Shown: positions 36,612-45,615 of the stretch, piece by piece
Position numbering within the stretch: position 1 is the stretch's first letter
Layout of the letters: each line of letters begins with the position of its first letter
Source of the DNA: Betaproteobacteria bacterium
GTDB taxonomy: Bacteria > Pseudomonadota > Gammaproteobacteria > Burkholderiales > SG8-41
Assembly: GCA_900299145.1 (NCBI GenBank)
Contig: OMIN01000114.1
Location: forward strand, 1 to 64,000
DNA length: 64,000 bases
Direction: 5' to 3'
Notes under the pieces: generated by a model
Seen by the model: the letters and a program-made list of their open reading frames with translations, nothing else
The model's database searches: none
What the model was told of the DNA's origin: nothing
Position numbers and translations under genes: made by a program

Positions 36612-37583
36612 CTATTGCGGCTGGACTCCGGCACTGACGATCAGTTTGCTCCAGCGCGCCGTTTCGGATTTTTGATAACTGGCAAAGGCGGCGAGCGTGC
36701 CGCCCACGGTTGTCATGTGCTGTTTGGCGAAATAGGCCTGCGCCTGCGGCGTTTTCAGGTACTGATTAACGGCGTCGTTCCAGCGTTGCGCGAGCGCCGC
36801 GGGCAGCGCGCGCGGCCCGTAAAACCCAAACCACGTGGACGCTTCAAAGCCGGGCACGCCGGCTTCGGCGACGGTGGGAATATCCGGCGCGTAGTCGGCG
36901 CGTTTTGCGCTGCCGGTGGCCAGCACGCGCACGCGGCCGCTGGGCATCATCGGCAGAAACACCGCCGCCGAGTTGAAGAACATATTGACCTGGCCACCGA
37001 TGAGGTCGGCAATCGCGGGCGCGCCGCCCTTGTACGGCACGATCAACAGCTTGATGCCCGCCATCGACTGAAACATTTCTGTCGTGAGGTGATTGGTGCT
37101 GCCGATGCCGGATGCCGCCGCCGAGATTTTGCCCGGCTGCGCTTTCGCCAGCGCTATCAGCTCCTTCACCGACTTGGCCGGCACCGAAGGATGCACCGCC
37201 AGCATCGGCGCACTGGAGGTGGCTTGTATTATCGGCGTGAGATCGCGCACCGTGTCAAAGCGCATGTTGCGGTAGATTGCTGGCATGATCGCGATGGCCG
37301 AGCTGTTGCACAGCATGGTGTAGCCGTCGGGGTCGGCGCGGGCGACGATTTCGGTGCCGATCTGCGTGCCTGCGCCGGGGCGGTTGTCGACAATGACCTG
37401 CTGCCCCCAAATTTGCGATAACCCGGCGGCCACCGCGCGGCCGACCAGATCGACCGAGCCGCCGGGGCTATACGGATTGACGAGCCGCACCGGACGCGTC
37501 GGGAATTCGCTCTGTGCATGTGCAGCAATGTGCCATGCCAGTGCGGCACAGCAAGCCCATGCAACGCGGTGTGAGCGAAGCAT
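36612..37583 (-). CDS. TctC/Bug-family solute receptor
   Basis: A receptor of 323 residues from the ATG at 37583 (MLRSHRVAWACCAALAWHIAAHAQ signal). VRLVNPYSPGGSVDLVGR, IVDNRPGAGTQIG, DPDGYTML, FDTVRDLTPI, VPYKGGAPAIADLIGG and PTVAEAGVPGFEAS are present. A longer in-frame start exists but adds an arginine-rich leader overlapping the epimerase gene. It lies 14 nt behind the epimerase gene on the same strand. Confidence 0.93.
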   Translation of the reverse strand: MLRSHRVAWACCAALAWHIAAHAQSEFPTRPVRLVNPYSPGGSVDLVGRAVAAGLSQIWGQQVIVDNRPGAGTQIGTEIVARADPDGYTMLCNSSAIAIMPAIYRNMRFDTVRDLTPIIQATSSAPMLAVHPSVPAKSVKELIALAKAQPGKISAAASGIGSTNHLTTEMFQSMAGIKLLIVPYKGGAPAIADLIGGQVNMFFNSAAVFLPMMPSGRVRVLATGSAKRADYAPDIPTVAEAGVPGFEASTWFGFYGPRALPAALAQRWNDAVNQYLKTPQAQAYFAKQHMTTVGGTLAAFASYQKSETARWSKLIVSAGVQPQ

Positions 37584-37596
37584 CGCTACGCGCCGG

Positions 37597-38706
37597 CTAT
37601 CTGACCGGCGGCGCCGACCATGCCTCGCCGGGCTTTTTCGGGTGCCGGTAGACATGGCCCTGTTGCACTTCAGGAAATTTCACTTTTTTGGCGGCAGCGT
37701 AGCCCGTTTTGCACGCGGCGATGAGCTCGTCCTCGGCGGCATAGGCAAAGGGGTCGCCGAGTTGACGCTCGATTTCGCCGCCCGGCGGCAGGCGGTTTGC
37801 CACCAGCCAATCCACCGCTTTCGCCAGCGCCTCGGCGGGGCTGACGATATCGCGATAGCCCAACTGCGCCTTGATTTTGCTGATGTCGAATTCGACCACG
37901 CCGTCGCGCGGGGCCGCAGCCGTGCCCTTGTAGACGCGATGCGCAAGTTCCGGCGGCACTTCGACGATTTCCCACGTGTGCTTCAGATGGCGCGCGATGA
38001 ACTCAACGTACTGGCGTTGTGTGTATTGGTGTTCGTCGCGAATGTTGTAAATCTGCCCGCCCGAAGCTTCCGGGTTGTCCACCGCCAGCAGCAGCGCGTG
38101 CGCGACGTTTTGCGCGTAGCCGCGGCGCTTCATCAAGCCATTGGCAGCGATCACCACCTGCTTGCGGCCATCGAGGATGCGCCGCACGAAACTCCAGTCG
38201 GCATTGCCCGGCGCGTGCGGGCCGTAGAGCAGCGGATAGCGAAAGTACGTCGCGTTGTAGTGGCCGTCGCGATGCGCCTGCATCACCGCTTCTTCGGTCA
38301 CCCACATCAGGTGGTTGAATTTCGGCCCGGCAGGGTCATCGCTGCGCGGGCCGTCTTCGGGCAACTGCATGGGCTGGCCGAGCGGCCCCCAGCGCGGATC
38401 GTTGCGCGGCGCGTAAACGCGTGAACCGCCCGCGCCGATGAAGCGCGCCGTCTTGCCCTTCACCAGATCCGCAATGATGCGCATGCGGCCATAGGTGGCG
38501 AGCACGATGTCCCAGCGCCGCCCTTCTAGTGCGGGTGCCAGCGTCTCGGCGAAATGCGGATCGGTGTGAATATGTTCGACGGGCTGGTCAAACTCCACCT
38601 CGTGCTGGCCGCCGTGCAGGATGGTAACTTCATGGCCGCGCTTCAACAGCCCGTTGACGATGTGCGGGCCGGAGGGGCCGGTGCCGCCAATGACCAGTGT
38701 TTTCAT
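37597..38706 (-). CDS. NAD-dependent epimerase/dehydratase (extended SDR)
   Basis: A 369-residue Rossmann-fold enzyme of the extended short-chain dehydrogenase type. GGTGPSG (7-13) binds the nucleotide. The usual YxxxK is not obvious; the matching region reads FNHLMWVTEEAVM, so it may be an atypical SDR without dehydrogenase activity, like plant mRNA-binding or isoflavone-reductase-like members. Downstream elements YFRYPLLYGPHAPGN and GQIYNIRDE are family-like. It is cotranscribed with the receptor that follows it. Confidence 0.82.
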   Translation of the reverse strand: MKTLVIGGTGPSGPHIVNGLLKRGHEVTILHGGQHEVEFDQPVEHIHTDPHFAETLAPALEGRRWDIVLATYGRMRIIADLVKGKTARFIGAGGSRVYAPRNDPRWGPLGQPMQLPEDGPRSDDPAGPKFNHLMWVTEEAVMQAHRDGHYNATYFRYPLLYGPHAPGNADWSFVRRILDGRKQVVIAANGLMKRRGYAQNVAHALLLAVDNPEASGGQIYNIRDEHQYTQRQYVEFIARHLKHTWEIVEVPPELAHRVYKGTAAAPRDGVVEFDISKIKAQLGYRDIVSPAEALAKAVDWLVANRLPPGGEIERQLGDPFAYAAEDELIAACKTGYAAAKKVKFPEVQQGHVYRHPKKPGEAWSAPPVR

Positions 38707-38739
38707 GTGGAATTTCCGCCGTACTTGGCGGTAGCCTCG

Positions 38740-40410
38740 TTAGCGTAATATCTCTTCAAGCACGCGGCCCTCGTTGGCCGTTGGCGGGCGAATGTCAAGC
38801 AGATAGCTCAATGTCGCGGCAACATCGACCACAGCAGCGGCTTGCGGCTTTTTGCCGGGCTTGAACCAGCGAGGGCCGTAAAACACCAGTGGTACGTTGG
38901 TGTCGTAAGTGTAGGGTGAGCCATGCGTCGCGACGTTGCTAGTGAACACGCCATTCGGATTTTGCACGATATAAAGGTCACCACTCAGATCGCGATTCCA
39001 TGCGCGCAACACCTGTTTCGACAGCGGCATGGAATCTGACAAGGCACCCGTTTCCAACTGCGTTCGGGTGTATACGGCGGCGATGGAAGGATCTTTCATC
39101 AAGTGGTGTGCGGCTGCGGTCTCTACATCGGCGGGATTCAGGCCCTTTTTTGTGATCAGTGCCTGATCCAGAATAATCGTGGGATAGGAAAACCTAAGGG
39201 CGTGATTGCCAGGGCCGTAGCGAGCCGTTAGGTGCTCGTTCAATGCCCCCATTAGTTTAAGGCTGTTCAGGCGCTCGCCGCCCATTCCGTAAGCGGCGGT
39301 GTACTCCGGGACGTTCATGAAGCCGTGATCGGCGGTGAGCACTATCGCCACATTACGCAGGCCCAGTGTACGATCGAGGTGCTGGAAAAATCCCGCCAGC
39401 GAGCGATCTACCCTCAGCAGATGATCTTGCGACTGGCGGCTTTCTGGCCCGAAAGCATGATTCACGTAATCATGCGTCGACAAGCTTATACCTAGCAGGT
39501 CTGTCACGCCCGCGGGATTTCGGCCCAGCTGTTCGCCTTCCATAGCGGTTTGGGCGAACTCAAGTGTAGCTTCGTCGCCAAATGGCGTGGCGATCAGCGC
39601 CGCATAATAAGCGCCATTGGGTGCGGAGGATCGTCCGGGTTTGAATGGGAAAACCTGTCCTATGCCGAAGAAATTGCGGGTCCAGGGCGCATTCGACGTC
39701 GACCGTGCGTAAGACGCTTCAGGTTGAGACAGTGTCCAGCTCTGCGTAAACCACTTGTCCTGTGGCCGTTGCGCGTAGTAGCTTGCATGCCACTCTGGGA
39801 GGGCTTGCATGTAGTACGTTCTGCTGGCGAAGCGGCCTGACTTGCTCATGTACATGTATGCCGTGCCACGTTTGCCTGCAAGCAGGATCGCCCCGCGATC
39901 CTTTCCGGAAACTGCGATCACTTTGGATTGTCCGCCAGTCGCGTAACGCAACTCGTCGCCGACCGTACTTACGCGCAGGTTGGCGGGCGAGGTTCCATCG
40001 AGTTTGCCGGTTTCTTCACCGATATAAGTGTGTGCCGAATCGCCGGTACAATAAACTTGTTGCAAGGTATGGCGATCTATCCATTCGTTGGCGATGATGC
40101 CGTTGCGGTAAGGATAGGTGCCAGTCAGCACCGAGGCGTGGCCTGGCGCAGTCAACGTGACTGCGTGACCATGGTGGGCATTGCCGTACCATGCACCGTC
40201 TTCGAGCAACAGGCGAAATCCGCCCGGGCCATAAAGATCGCGGTATTTCACCAATTGCTCTTGAGGTAATCCGTCAATCACAATGATCACGACCAGCGCA
40301 GGCGAGTTGGCGCTAGCTGTCATGGCTGGCACCATGCCGAACGCAATTCCAATAAGGAAAGCAAGGCATCGGTACGAACTCAGAAAACTAACGAACTTGG
40401 ACTTAATCAT
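38740..40410 (-). CDS. Alkaline-phosphatase-superfamily phosphodiesterase/phosphatase (PafA-like)
   Basis: A 556-residue secreted enzyme of the alkaline phosphatase superfamily. Metal sites are the Asp in VVIIVIDGLPQ, the nucleophile Thr in LTAPGHASVLTG, the Asp/His in STHDYVNHAFG and the Asp-His in LTADHGFM. A threonine nucleophile fits PafA and nucleotide pyrophosphatase groups rather than serine-type PhoA. A signal peptide ends near MTASANS. ATG 40410 has a GGGAGAAG ribosome site; the longer open frame upstream overlaps the next receptor gene and is rejected. It probably hydrolyses extracytoplasmic phosphate esters. Confidence 0.88.
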   Translation of the reverse strand: MIKSKFVSFLSSYRCLAFLIGIAFGMVPAMTASANSPALVVIIVIDGLPQEQLVKYRDLYGPGGFRLLLEDGAWYGNAHHGHAVTLTAPGHASVLTGTYPYRNGIIANEWIDRHTLQQVYCTGDSAHTYIGEETGKLDGTSPANLRVSTVGDELRYATGGQSKVIAVSGKDRGAILLAGKRGTAYMYMSKSGRFASRTYYMQALPEWHASYYAQRPQDKWFTQSWTLSQPEASYARSTSNAPWTRNFFGIGQVFPFKPGRSSAPNGAYYAALIATPFGDEATLEFAQTAMEGEQLGRNPAGVTDLLGISLSTHDYVNHAFGPESRQSQDHLLRVDRSLAGFFQHLDRTLGLRNVAIVLTADHGFMNVPEYTAAYGMGGERLNSLKLMGALNEHLTARYGPGNHALRFSYPTIILDQALITKKGLNPADVETAAAHHLMKDPSIAAVYTRTQLETGALSDSMPLSKQVLRAWNRDLSGDLYIVQNPNGVFTSNVATHGSPYTYDTNVPLVFYGPRWFKPGKKPQAAAVVDVAATLSYLLDIRPPTANEGRVLEEILR

Positions 40411-40459
40411 GGACTTCTCCCGTGGTTGGCCCGAATTGCGCGGCAGGTCTTTGCATAAC

Positions 40460-41449
40460 CTACTCTGGTGTGATCCCCGCCGCCTTGACGATTTCGCCCC
40501 AGCGCCTGATGTCGTTGGCCACGTTTTTCTGGAACACCGCCGGCGGATCTGCGACTGGCTGATAACCTGCCGTGACAAACACATCGCGCATTTTCGGCGA
40601 CTGTAGTGCCTTGCGAATGGCGTCGTAAATCTGCGTGACCATGCGCTCGGGCATTTTCGCCGGCGCGAACCACGCGTGCCAGCCGGTGTCGATTTGAAAG
40701 CCGGGCAGTGCGGCCTCGGCGATGGTGGGAATCTCGGGCAGGGTTTCCAGCCGCTTGCCGCCGCTGTAAGCCAGCGCACGCAGGCGCTCGGATTTGACGT
40801 ACGGCGTGGCAGTAAGCGGCGGCACCACCATGACTTGCGATTCCGCGCCCAGCAGCGCGACCAACGCCGGGTTGGAACCTTTGTAAGGCACGTGCAGCAT
40901 GCGAATGCCAGCACGCGCGTTGAACGCTTCGTTGATGAGATGCAGCACGTTGCCGATGCCCGGTGAACTGAACACGAGCTGCTGCTTCTTTGCTACGGCG
41001 ATCAGTTCATTAAGCGAACGCGCGGGGACGGTCGGATGCACCATCAACAGCGCGCCATGGCCGACAATGGGATTGGTAATGGGCGTGAAATCGCGGATCG
41101 GATCAAACGGCAGTTTTTTATACGTGCTGGGATTGATGGCGAACGCCACGGAAATGTGCATCATGGTGTAGCCGTCTGGCGCGGCCTTGGCGACGATGTC
41201 GCTGCCGATAATGCCGTTGGCGCCGCCGCGATTGTCGACGACGATGGGTTGGCCGAGCGAGCTTTCCATTTCCTTGGCCAGCGCGCGCGCATTGACGTCG
41301 GTGGCGCCGCCCGGCGGGAACGGCATGATGAGGCGGATTGGGCGGGTGGGCCAGTTTTGCGCTTGCGCAACTGGCGTCCATGGGCATACACCTGCTGCGA
41401 GCGCAACCACTGTCAGGATTAAAGCGCAGGATGAACTACGGCTGGCCAC
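40460..41449 (-). CDS. TctC/Bug-family solute receptor
   Basis: A receptor of 329 residues starting at GTG 41449, preceded by an AAGGA ribosome site at good spacing. The signal peptide ends at VAQAQN; then RLIMPFPPGGATDVNARA, VVDNRGGANGIIG, APDGYT, FDPIRDFTPI, VPYKGSNPALVA and PTIAEAALPGFQ. It lies 17 nt downstream of another receptor, forming a tandem pair. Confidence 0.92.
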   Translation of the reverse strand: MASRSSSCALILTVVALAAGVCPWTPVAQAQNWPTRPIRLIMPFPPGGATDVNARALAKEMESSLGQPIVVDNRGGANGIIGSDIVAKAAPDGYTMMHISVAFAINPSTYKKLPFDPIRDFTPITNPIVGHGALLMVHPTVPARSLNELIAVAKKQQLVFSSPGIGNVLHLINEAFNARAGIRMLHVPYKGSNPALVALLGAESQVMVVPPLTATPYVKSERLRALAYSGGKRLETLPEIPTIAEAALPGFQIDTGWHAWFAPAKMPERMVTQIYDAIRKALQSPKMRDVFVTAGYQPVADPPAVFQKNVANDIRRWGEIVKAAGITPE

Positions 41450-41466
41450 GTTGAATGTTCCTTGTG

Positions 41467-42489
41467 TCAATCCACGCTTCGCGGCATGCGCGTATCGATC
41501 GCCACCTTGGTCCACTTGGCGATGTCGGCAAGGATGATTTTGCGCATTTCGTCCGGCGTTTTGAGATCGATCACCGCGCCCATGGTGGTCACCTGCTTTT
41601 GCGTGTCCGGCATTTTGAAGTAGCGCACAATTTCATTGTGCAGCTTCATCACCACCGCTGGCGGCGTGCCGGCCGCCGTGGCGATGGCGTACCAGTTCGA
41701 CGCGTCGTAGCCCTTGATGCCGGCTTCGTCCAGCGTGGGAATATCGGGCAACAGCTCGGCGCGTTTTAACGTGCCGACAGCAAGCCCCTTTAACTTGCCC
41801 GAGCGCAGATGCGGCAATGCCGGCACGCTGATACCAAACGTCAATTGCGCCTGACCGCCAATGACGTCGATCATCGCCGGCACCGCGCCCTTGTAGAGCA
41901 CGATATTGAAATCGTGTTTCGACAGGCTGGTGAAAAGCGCCGAGGCGAAATACTGAAAGCCGCCGGATGTTGTCAGCACCAGTTCGCCGGGCCTGGCCTT
42001 GGCGGCGGCGAGCAGATCTTTCACGCTGGTGACGGGCAGCGATGGCCCTGTGCTTAATACGGTAAACGTTGCGCCGAGCTTGGCGACGAAATCCATCGCC
42101 TTGACCGAGTCGTAGGGCATCTTGCGCACGGCCGGGTTCATCACATAGGCCGAAGACACCAGCAGCAGCGTGTAGCCATCGGGCCTGGCTTTTACCGCGA
42201 TTTCGGTACCGATCAGGCCTTCGCCACCGGCGCGGTTGTCGACAATGAAACTCTCGCCCCAGGTTTGCGATAGGTGCTGCGCGACCATGCGTGCCATCAC
42301 GTCATTGGTGCCGCCGGGCGAGAACGGCACGATGAGGCGCACGGGCTTATTGGGATACTGGCCGTCTTTCGCCTTGGCGGGTTGGGCCAGCGCTGCAGGC
42401 GGTACGCCCGATAGCGTGACCAGTATGAGCGCAGACGGCAGCCCGGCGGCCATAAGGGAATTAAATTTTAAGTATTTGATTTTATTCAC
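41467..42489 (-). CDS. TctC/Bug-family solute receptor
   Basis: A receptor of 340 residues. The signal peptide has an odd lysine/asparagine start (MNKIKYLKFNS) because an AT-rich element copy covers it; the hydrophobic core and LAQPAK cut follow. RLIVPFSPGGTNDVMAR, IVDNRAGGEGLIG, RPDGYT, YDSVKAMDFV, LYKGAVPAMIDVIGG and PTLDEAGIKGYD are the family marks. The DFxP loop is altered, suggesting a divergent ligand site. Confidence 0.92.
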   Translation of the reverse strand: MNKIKYLKFNSLMAAGLPSALILVTLSGVPPAALAQPAKAKDGQYPNKPVRLIVPFSPGGTNDVMARMVAQHLSQTWGESFIVDNRAGGEGLIGTEIAVKARPDGYTLLLVSSAYVMNPAVRKMPYDSVKAMDFVAKLGATFTVLSTGPSLPVTSVKDLLAAAKARPGELVLTTSGGFQYFASALFTSLSKHDFNIVLYKGAVPAMIDVIGGQAQLTFGISVPALPHLRSGKLKGLAVGTLKRAELLPDIPTLDEAGIKGYDASNWYAIATAAGTPPAVVMKLHNEIVRYFKMPDTQKQVTTMGAVIDLKTPDEMRKIILADIAKWTKVAIDTRMPRSVD

Positions 42490-42497
42490 TTATTTTT
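42469..42497 (+). repeat. AT-rich dispersed element at the start of a receptor gene
   Basis: TAAGTATTTGATTTTATT then CACTTATTTTT. It covers the first codons (NKIKYLK on the minus strand) and 8 nt upstream of the receptor gene starting at 42489. A strong copy in a very GC-rich neighbourhood. Confidence 0.7.
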
Positions 42498-42545
42498 GCC
42501 CGATTATTCCCGCCCGTGTGCTCGGCTGGCCTGCCCGGCAAAACC

Positions 42546-43295
42546 TCACGTCACGGCGGCAACGTGTGCAGCCAACGCGCGGCTTGCCCAAGCGGCATAG
42601 GTGCCGGTGTCGATCATTTTTGTGCGCACGGCATGCCGCAGCGTGTGCAGCTCTTGCTCGGTCGGCGCGGGCGTTGCGGCGGGTGTGGCCGTGCCGATAT
42701 CAAAGCCGGTGCTGTCGCGGATGTCGTCGAAACTGTAACCTGGATGAATGGCATCCAGATGCAGCAGACCATCGCCTTTGTCGAACCGAAAACTCGCCTT
42801 GGTGGAGATGATCTTGCTCGGGCTGCCGCGCCGCAGCACGTCCGGCGGCGTGCTGGCGGCGGCCGAAATGTAATCCACCTTGTCGACAAAGGTGCGCTTG
42901 GTGTGTTCCGTGCGAAAAACCACCGTGCGCTGCGCGCCGTAGTAAATCATGCCGCCGCCGTAACCGCCGGGGAAACGCATTTTCGGGTGATCGTGATCAG
43001 CGCCAAGCTGATGCAGGTTGTAATTGCCGTGCCGGTCTATCTGCACGCCGCTCACAAAAAAGAGGCCCAGCTCGCCGCGCTGCGCCAGAAAGTGAAACTG
43101 CTTGCTGGTGCGAAACGGATAAAAAATGGAATCCAGAATAATCAGTTGCGCATTCGGCGCATGTGTCGCCTGCGCCAGCAGCAGCGCGGCGGCGGGAATG
43201 TGCGACAGCGCGCCGCACGCGGAGACTTCGCCGTCGCGCACTTCGCGCGACAGCAAAATCGCCATCAGTTCATCGTCGGAGTAGTTCACGGTCAT
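42546..43295 (-). CDS. CoA-transferase family I, beta subunit
   Basis: A 249-residue beta-type subunit of a two-subunit CoA-transferase, similar to GctB/PcaJ relatives. It carries NYSDDELMAILLSREVRDGEVSACG, and then LGADHDHPKMRFPGGYGG and YISAAASTPPD regions. The catalytic glutamate expected in this subunit type is not evident at the usual GENG position, so activity cannot be assured. Its ATG overlaps the alpha-subunit stop as TGATG, showing tight coupling. Because alpha is broken, the pair may be non-functional here. Confidence 0.8.
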   Translation of the reverse strand: MTVNYSDDELMAILLSREVRDGEVSACGALSHIPAAALLLAQATHAPNAQLIILDSIFYPFRTSKQFHFLAQRGELGLFFVSGVQIDRHGNYNLHQLGADHDHPKMRFPGGYGGGMIYYGAQRTVVFRTEHTKRTFVDKVDYISAAASTPPDVLRRGSPSKIISTKASFRFDKGDGLLHLDAIHPGYSFDDIRDSTGFDIGTATPAATPAPTEQELHTLRHAVRTKMIDTGTYAAWASRALAAHVAAVT

Positions 43296-44173
43296 CAGGC
43301 CCCCGCCGCGCGCGCCGGCTGCCGCCAGTCAAGCGGCACAAAACGCTCGATGTAGTCCGCGTGATTTTGCACCTCAAACACATGGGCGCGGATGTACTCG
43401 GCAAACGATTCGTCGTCTTTAGAGGTAATGACATAATCGCGCATGTGGATTTTGTCCTGCCCGTAAAAGCCGGTGCAGCCGCCCGGATGCGCGCCGAACG
43501 GCGCATGCACCACGCTGTCGACATGAATGCCCGGAATGAACGTGCCCTGTGCGTCTTTCTCGCCAATGTGATCGACAATGCGTTCGGCGGTCACCACCAC
43601 GTGCCCCGATGCCTCGGCCAGTATCACCGCCTCCGAATCATAGCCACACGACACGTTGCCGTGCCGGTCGGCAGCCACCGCGTGAAACACCGCGATATCC
43701 GGGGTCATGGCCTTGGCCACCACGGATTTGGTTTTGCCGTCGAACGGATCCACCGCCACCACCATGTCGTCGCGCCGCGTCAGCAAATCCGTGCCGATCA
43801 AACCGACGACGGGCACGTAAGGTACTCCCATAGACCCAGCCTGGGCCTGTGCATAGAGCACCCCTCAAGTATTGTCCATCGACTTTAATCGTCCCCCCGT
43901 GACGTAGCGTGAAAAATTCGGGCCCGTGCGCGCGAATTCGCCGAGCGACACGCTGGCGGTATCCACCACGCCCACCGCGCCCGCGCCCACCAGCAGATCG
44001 ATATTCACCGCGCCGCCTACCACGCCGATGACACGCAGATTGCGCGCCCCCTGCTTTACCACTTCGCGCAAAAACGCCATCGGCGGGTGCTGCATTTTGC
44101 AGGTCATCACGATGTGTGCGCCGGCTTTCACGTGCGCGGCGGCTTTTTCGAGGGTGGTCAGTTTTTCACGCAT
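43295..44173 (-). pseudogene. CoA-transferase family I, alpha subunit, interrupted by one TGA
   Basis: The 292-codon frame matches glutaconate/3-oxoacid CoA-transferase alpha subunits: EKAAAHVKAGAHIVMTCKMQHPPMAFLRE, VGGAVNIDLLVGAGAV, then VPVVGLIGTDLLTRRDDM and GHVVVTAERIVDH. A TGA at 43865-43867 (codon 103) splits KSMDNT from GVLYAQAQAG. Both halves are in the same frame with nothing lost. ATG 44173 was chosen for its GGAGA ribosome site. Translation could restart at a GTG two codons after the stop, but the N-terminal third of the fold would be separate. Confidence 0.84.
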
Positions 44174-44299
44174 GGGGTTCTCCGGTTGCTTCATCAAAAG
44201 TTGTGGCTGTCTATCCGTGGTTCCATCTTCGATTCATGGTCGATCATGCCTTTTGGGCGCTCTGGCGGTCAAGCCCGCGCGCGGGTTTTCCCCAAGCAG

Positions 44300-45301
44300 C
44301 TATTCCGCCTTTACGCCCGCCAGTTTCACGACTTTCCCGTAGCGTTCGTAGTCTTCGCGAATGATTTTTGCGTAATCGTCAGGGGTGGTCCACGCCGGTT
44401 CTTCGCCTTGTGCGGCGTAAAGCTGGCGCACGTCGGCGGCTTTCAAAGCCTGTACCAGCGCGTCGTTCAAACGTCCAACCAGCGCGCGCGGGGTGGCTTT
44501 TGGCGCGAGCACGCCGTTCCAGCCGAGGAATTTGAAGCCGGGCACGCCGCTTTCGGCGATGGTCGGCAGCTCCGGGAATATCGTCGAGCGCTTTTCGCCG
44601 CTGACCGCGACGCAGCGTGCACGGCCGATTTTCCACGGCGCAAGATACGCCGACAACGGCCCCAGCGCCCAATGCGCTTCGCCCGCGCCAATGGCAGCGG
44701 CTGAGGGGCCGCCGCCTTTGTACGGCACATGGGTGACTTCGATGTTCGCGGCGGTGGCGAACATCAGCCCGGCGAGATGGCTGGTTGAGCCGATGCCCGC
44801 CGATGCCATCAGCAGTTTGCCCGGCCGTGCACGCGCGAGCTCGATCAAATCGCGCGCCGATTTGGCAGCCACCGATCCGGCGACGCACAGCCCCGCTTGC
44901 GTGATGGCGAACAGCGACACCGGGGCGAAATCGTTCACTGGATGGTAGGGGACGTTCTTGTAAGTGTGCGGCGCGACCGCCAGCGTCGCAAACGAGGTGG
45001 CCAGCAGCGTGTAACCGTCAGGCGCGGCACGCGCCACGATATCAACACCGATGGTGCCGCCCGCGCCGGGCCGGTTGTCGACGACGACCGCCTGACCGAG
45101 ACTTTCCGCCGCCCGCACAAAAGCGATGCGCCCAAGAATGTCGCCCGCCGAGCCGGGGCCGTTGGAAATGACCATGCGGATGGGGCGTGTGGGGTAGGCC
45201 TCAGTGGCCAGTGCAACACGGGTTTCCGTGCTGATGGCGTTAAGGCCTACAGCGAGTGTGGCCCATGCGGGAAGAAGTTTCTGCGGCAACAACGTATTCA
45301 C
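44300..45301 (-). CDS. TctC/Bug-family solute receptor
   Basis: A receptor of about 333 residues if started at GTG 45301 (VNTLLPQKLLPAWATLAVGLNA). No good ribosome site is visible, and ATG 45373 upstream in frame is an alternative. RMVISNGPGSAGDILGR, VVDNRPGAGGTIG, APDGYT, YHPVNDFAPV, VPYKGGGPSAAAIG and PTIAESGVPGFKF identify it. It lies downstream of an AT-rich element and upstream of the CoA-transferase genes, which it may serve. Confidence 0.9.
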   Translation of the reverse strand: MNTLLPQKLLPAWATLAVGLNAISTETRVALATEAYPTRPIRMVISNGPGSAGDILGRIAFVRAAESLGQAVVVDNRPGAGGTIGVDIVARAAPDGYTLLATSFATLAVAPHTYKNVPYHPVNDFAPVSLFAITQAGLCVAGSVAAKSARDLIELARARPGKLLMASAGIGSTSHLAGLMFATAANIEVTHVPYKGGGPSAAAIGAGEAHWALGPLSAYLAPWKIGRARCVAVSGEKRSTIFPELPTIAESGVPGFKFLGWNGVLAPKATPRALVGRLNDALVQALKAADVRQLYAAQGEEPAWTTPDDYAKIIREDYERYGKVVKLAGVKAE

Positions 45302-45488
45302 TCGGTGGCGCGTTAAGGAGCACGTGGAGCCCTTAACAAAAGGCCTTTGGTGTGTACGCCGATTTTCTCTCACCTTCGGTTCCGTGCCCAGCAGACGTGG
45401 GAAGCAAAGCTCTTCGCCCTGCGGGATCAGGACACACTGAAAGCGGAGCAGAGCGGCGGGGGTGAGAGAAAATTTTCGTTACGTCATC

Positions 45489-45517
45489 TAACTATTTGTT
45501 TTAAAAGAATATTTTAT
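45489..45517 (+). repeat. AT-rich dispersed element in a 314-bp gap
   Basis: TAACTATTTGTTTTAAAA then GAATATTTTATG. With the copy at 58125 it forms a subtype in which AAAAGAATATTT follows the core. It sits in the gap 45302-45615 between two same-strand receptor genes; nothing else recognisable is in that gap. Confidence 0.75.
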
Positions 45518-45615
45518 GAGCGGCGTAAAGGATCGCTGCGTACTGTCTGGGTTGGCAGCGTACGCCAGTGGACGCATGCCGACGAAGAGAAAACGCAGCG
45601 TGACTCCCATTTTTA

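Noticed and set aside
40411-40914. N-terminal extension of the alkaline-phosphatase-superfamily gene
   Set aside because: It reads through another receptor gene in the wrong frame; the signal peptide and ribosome site are at 40410.
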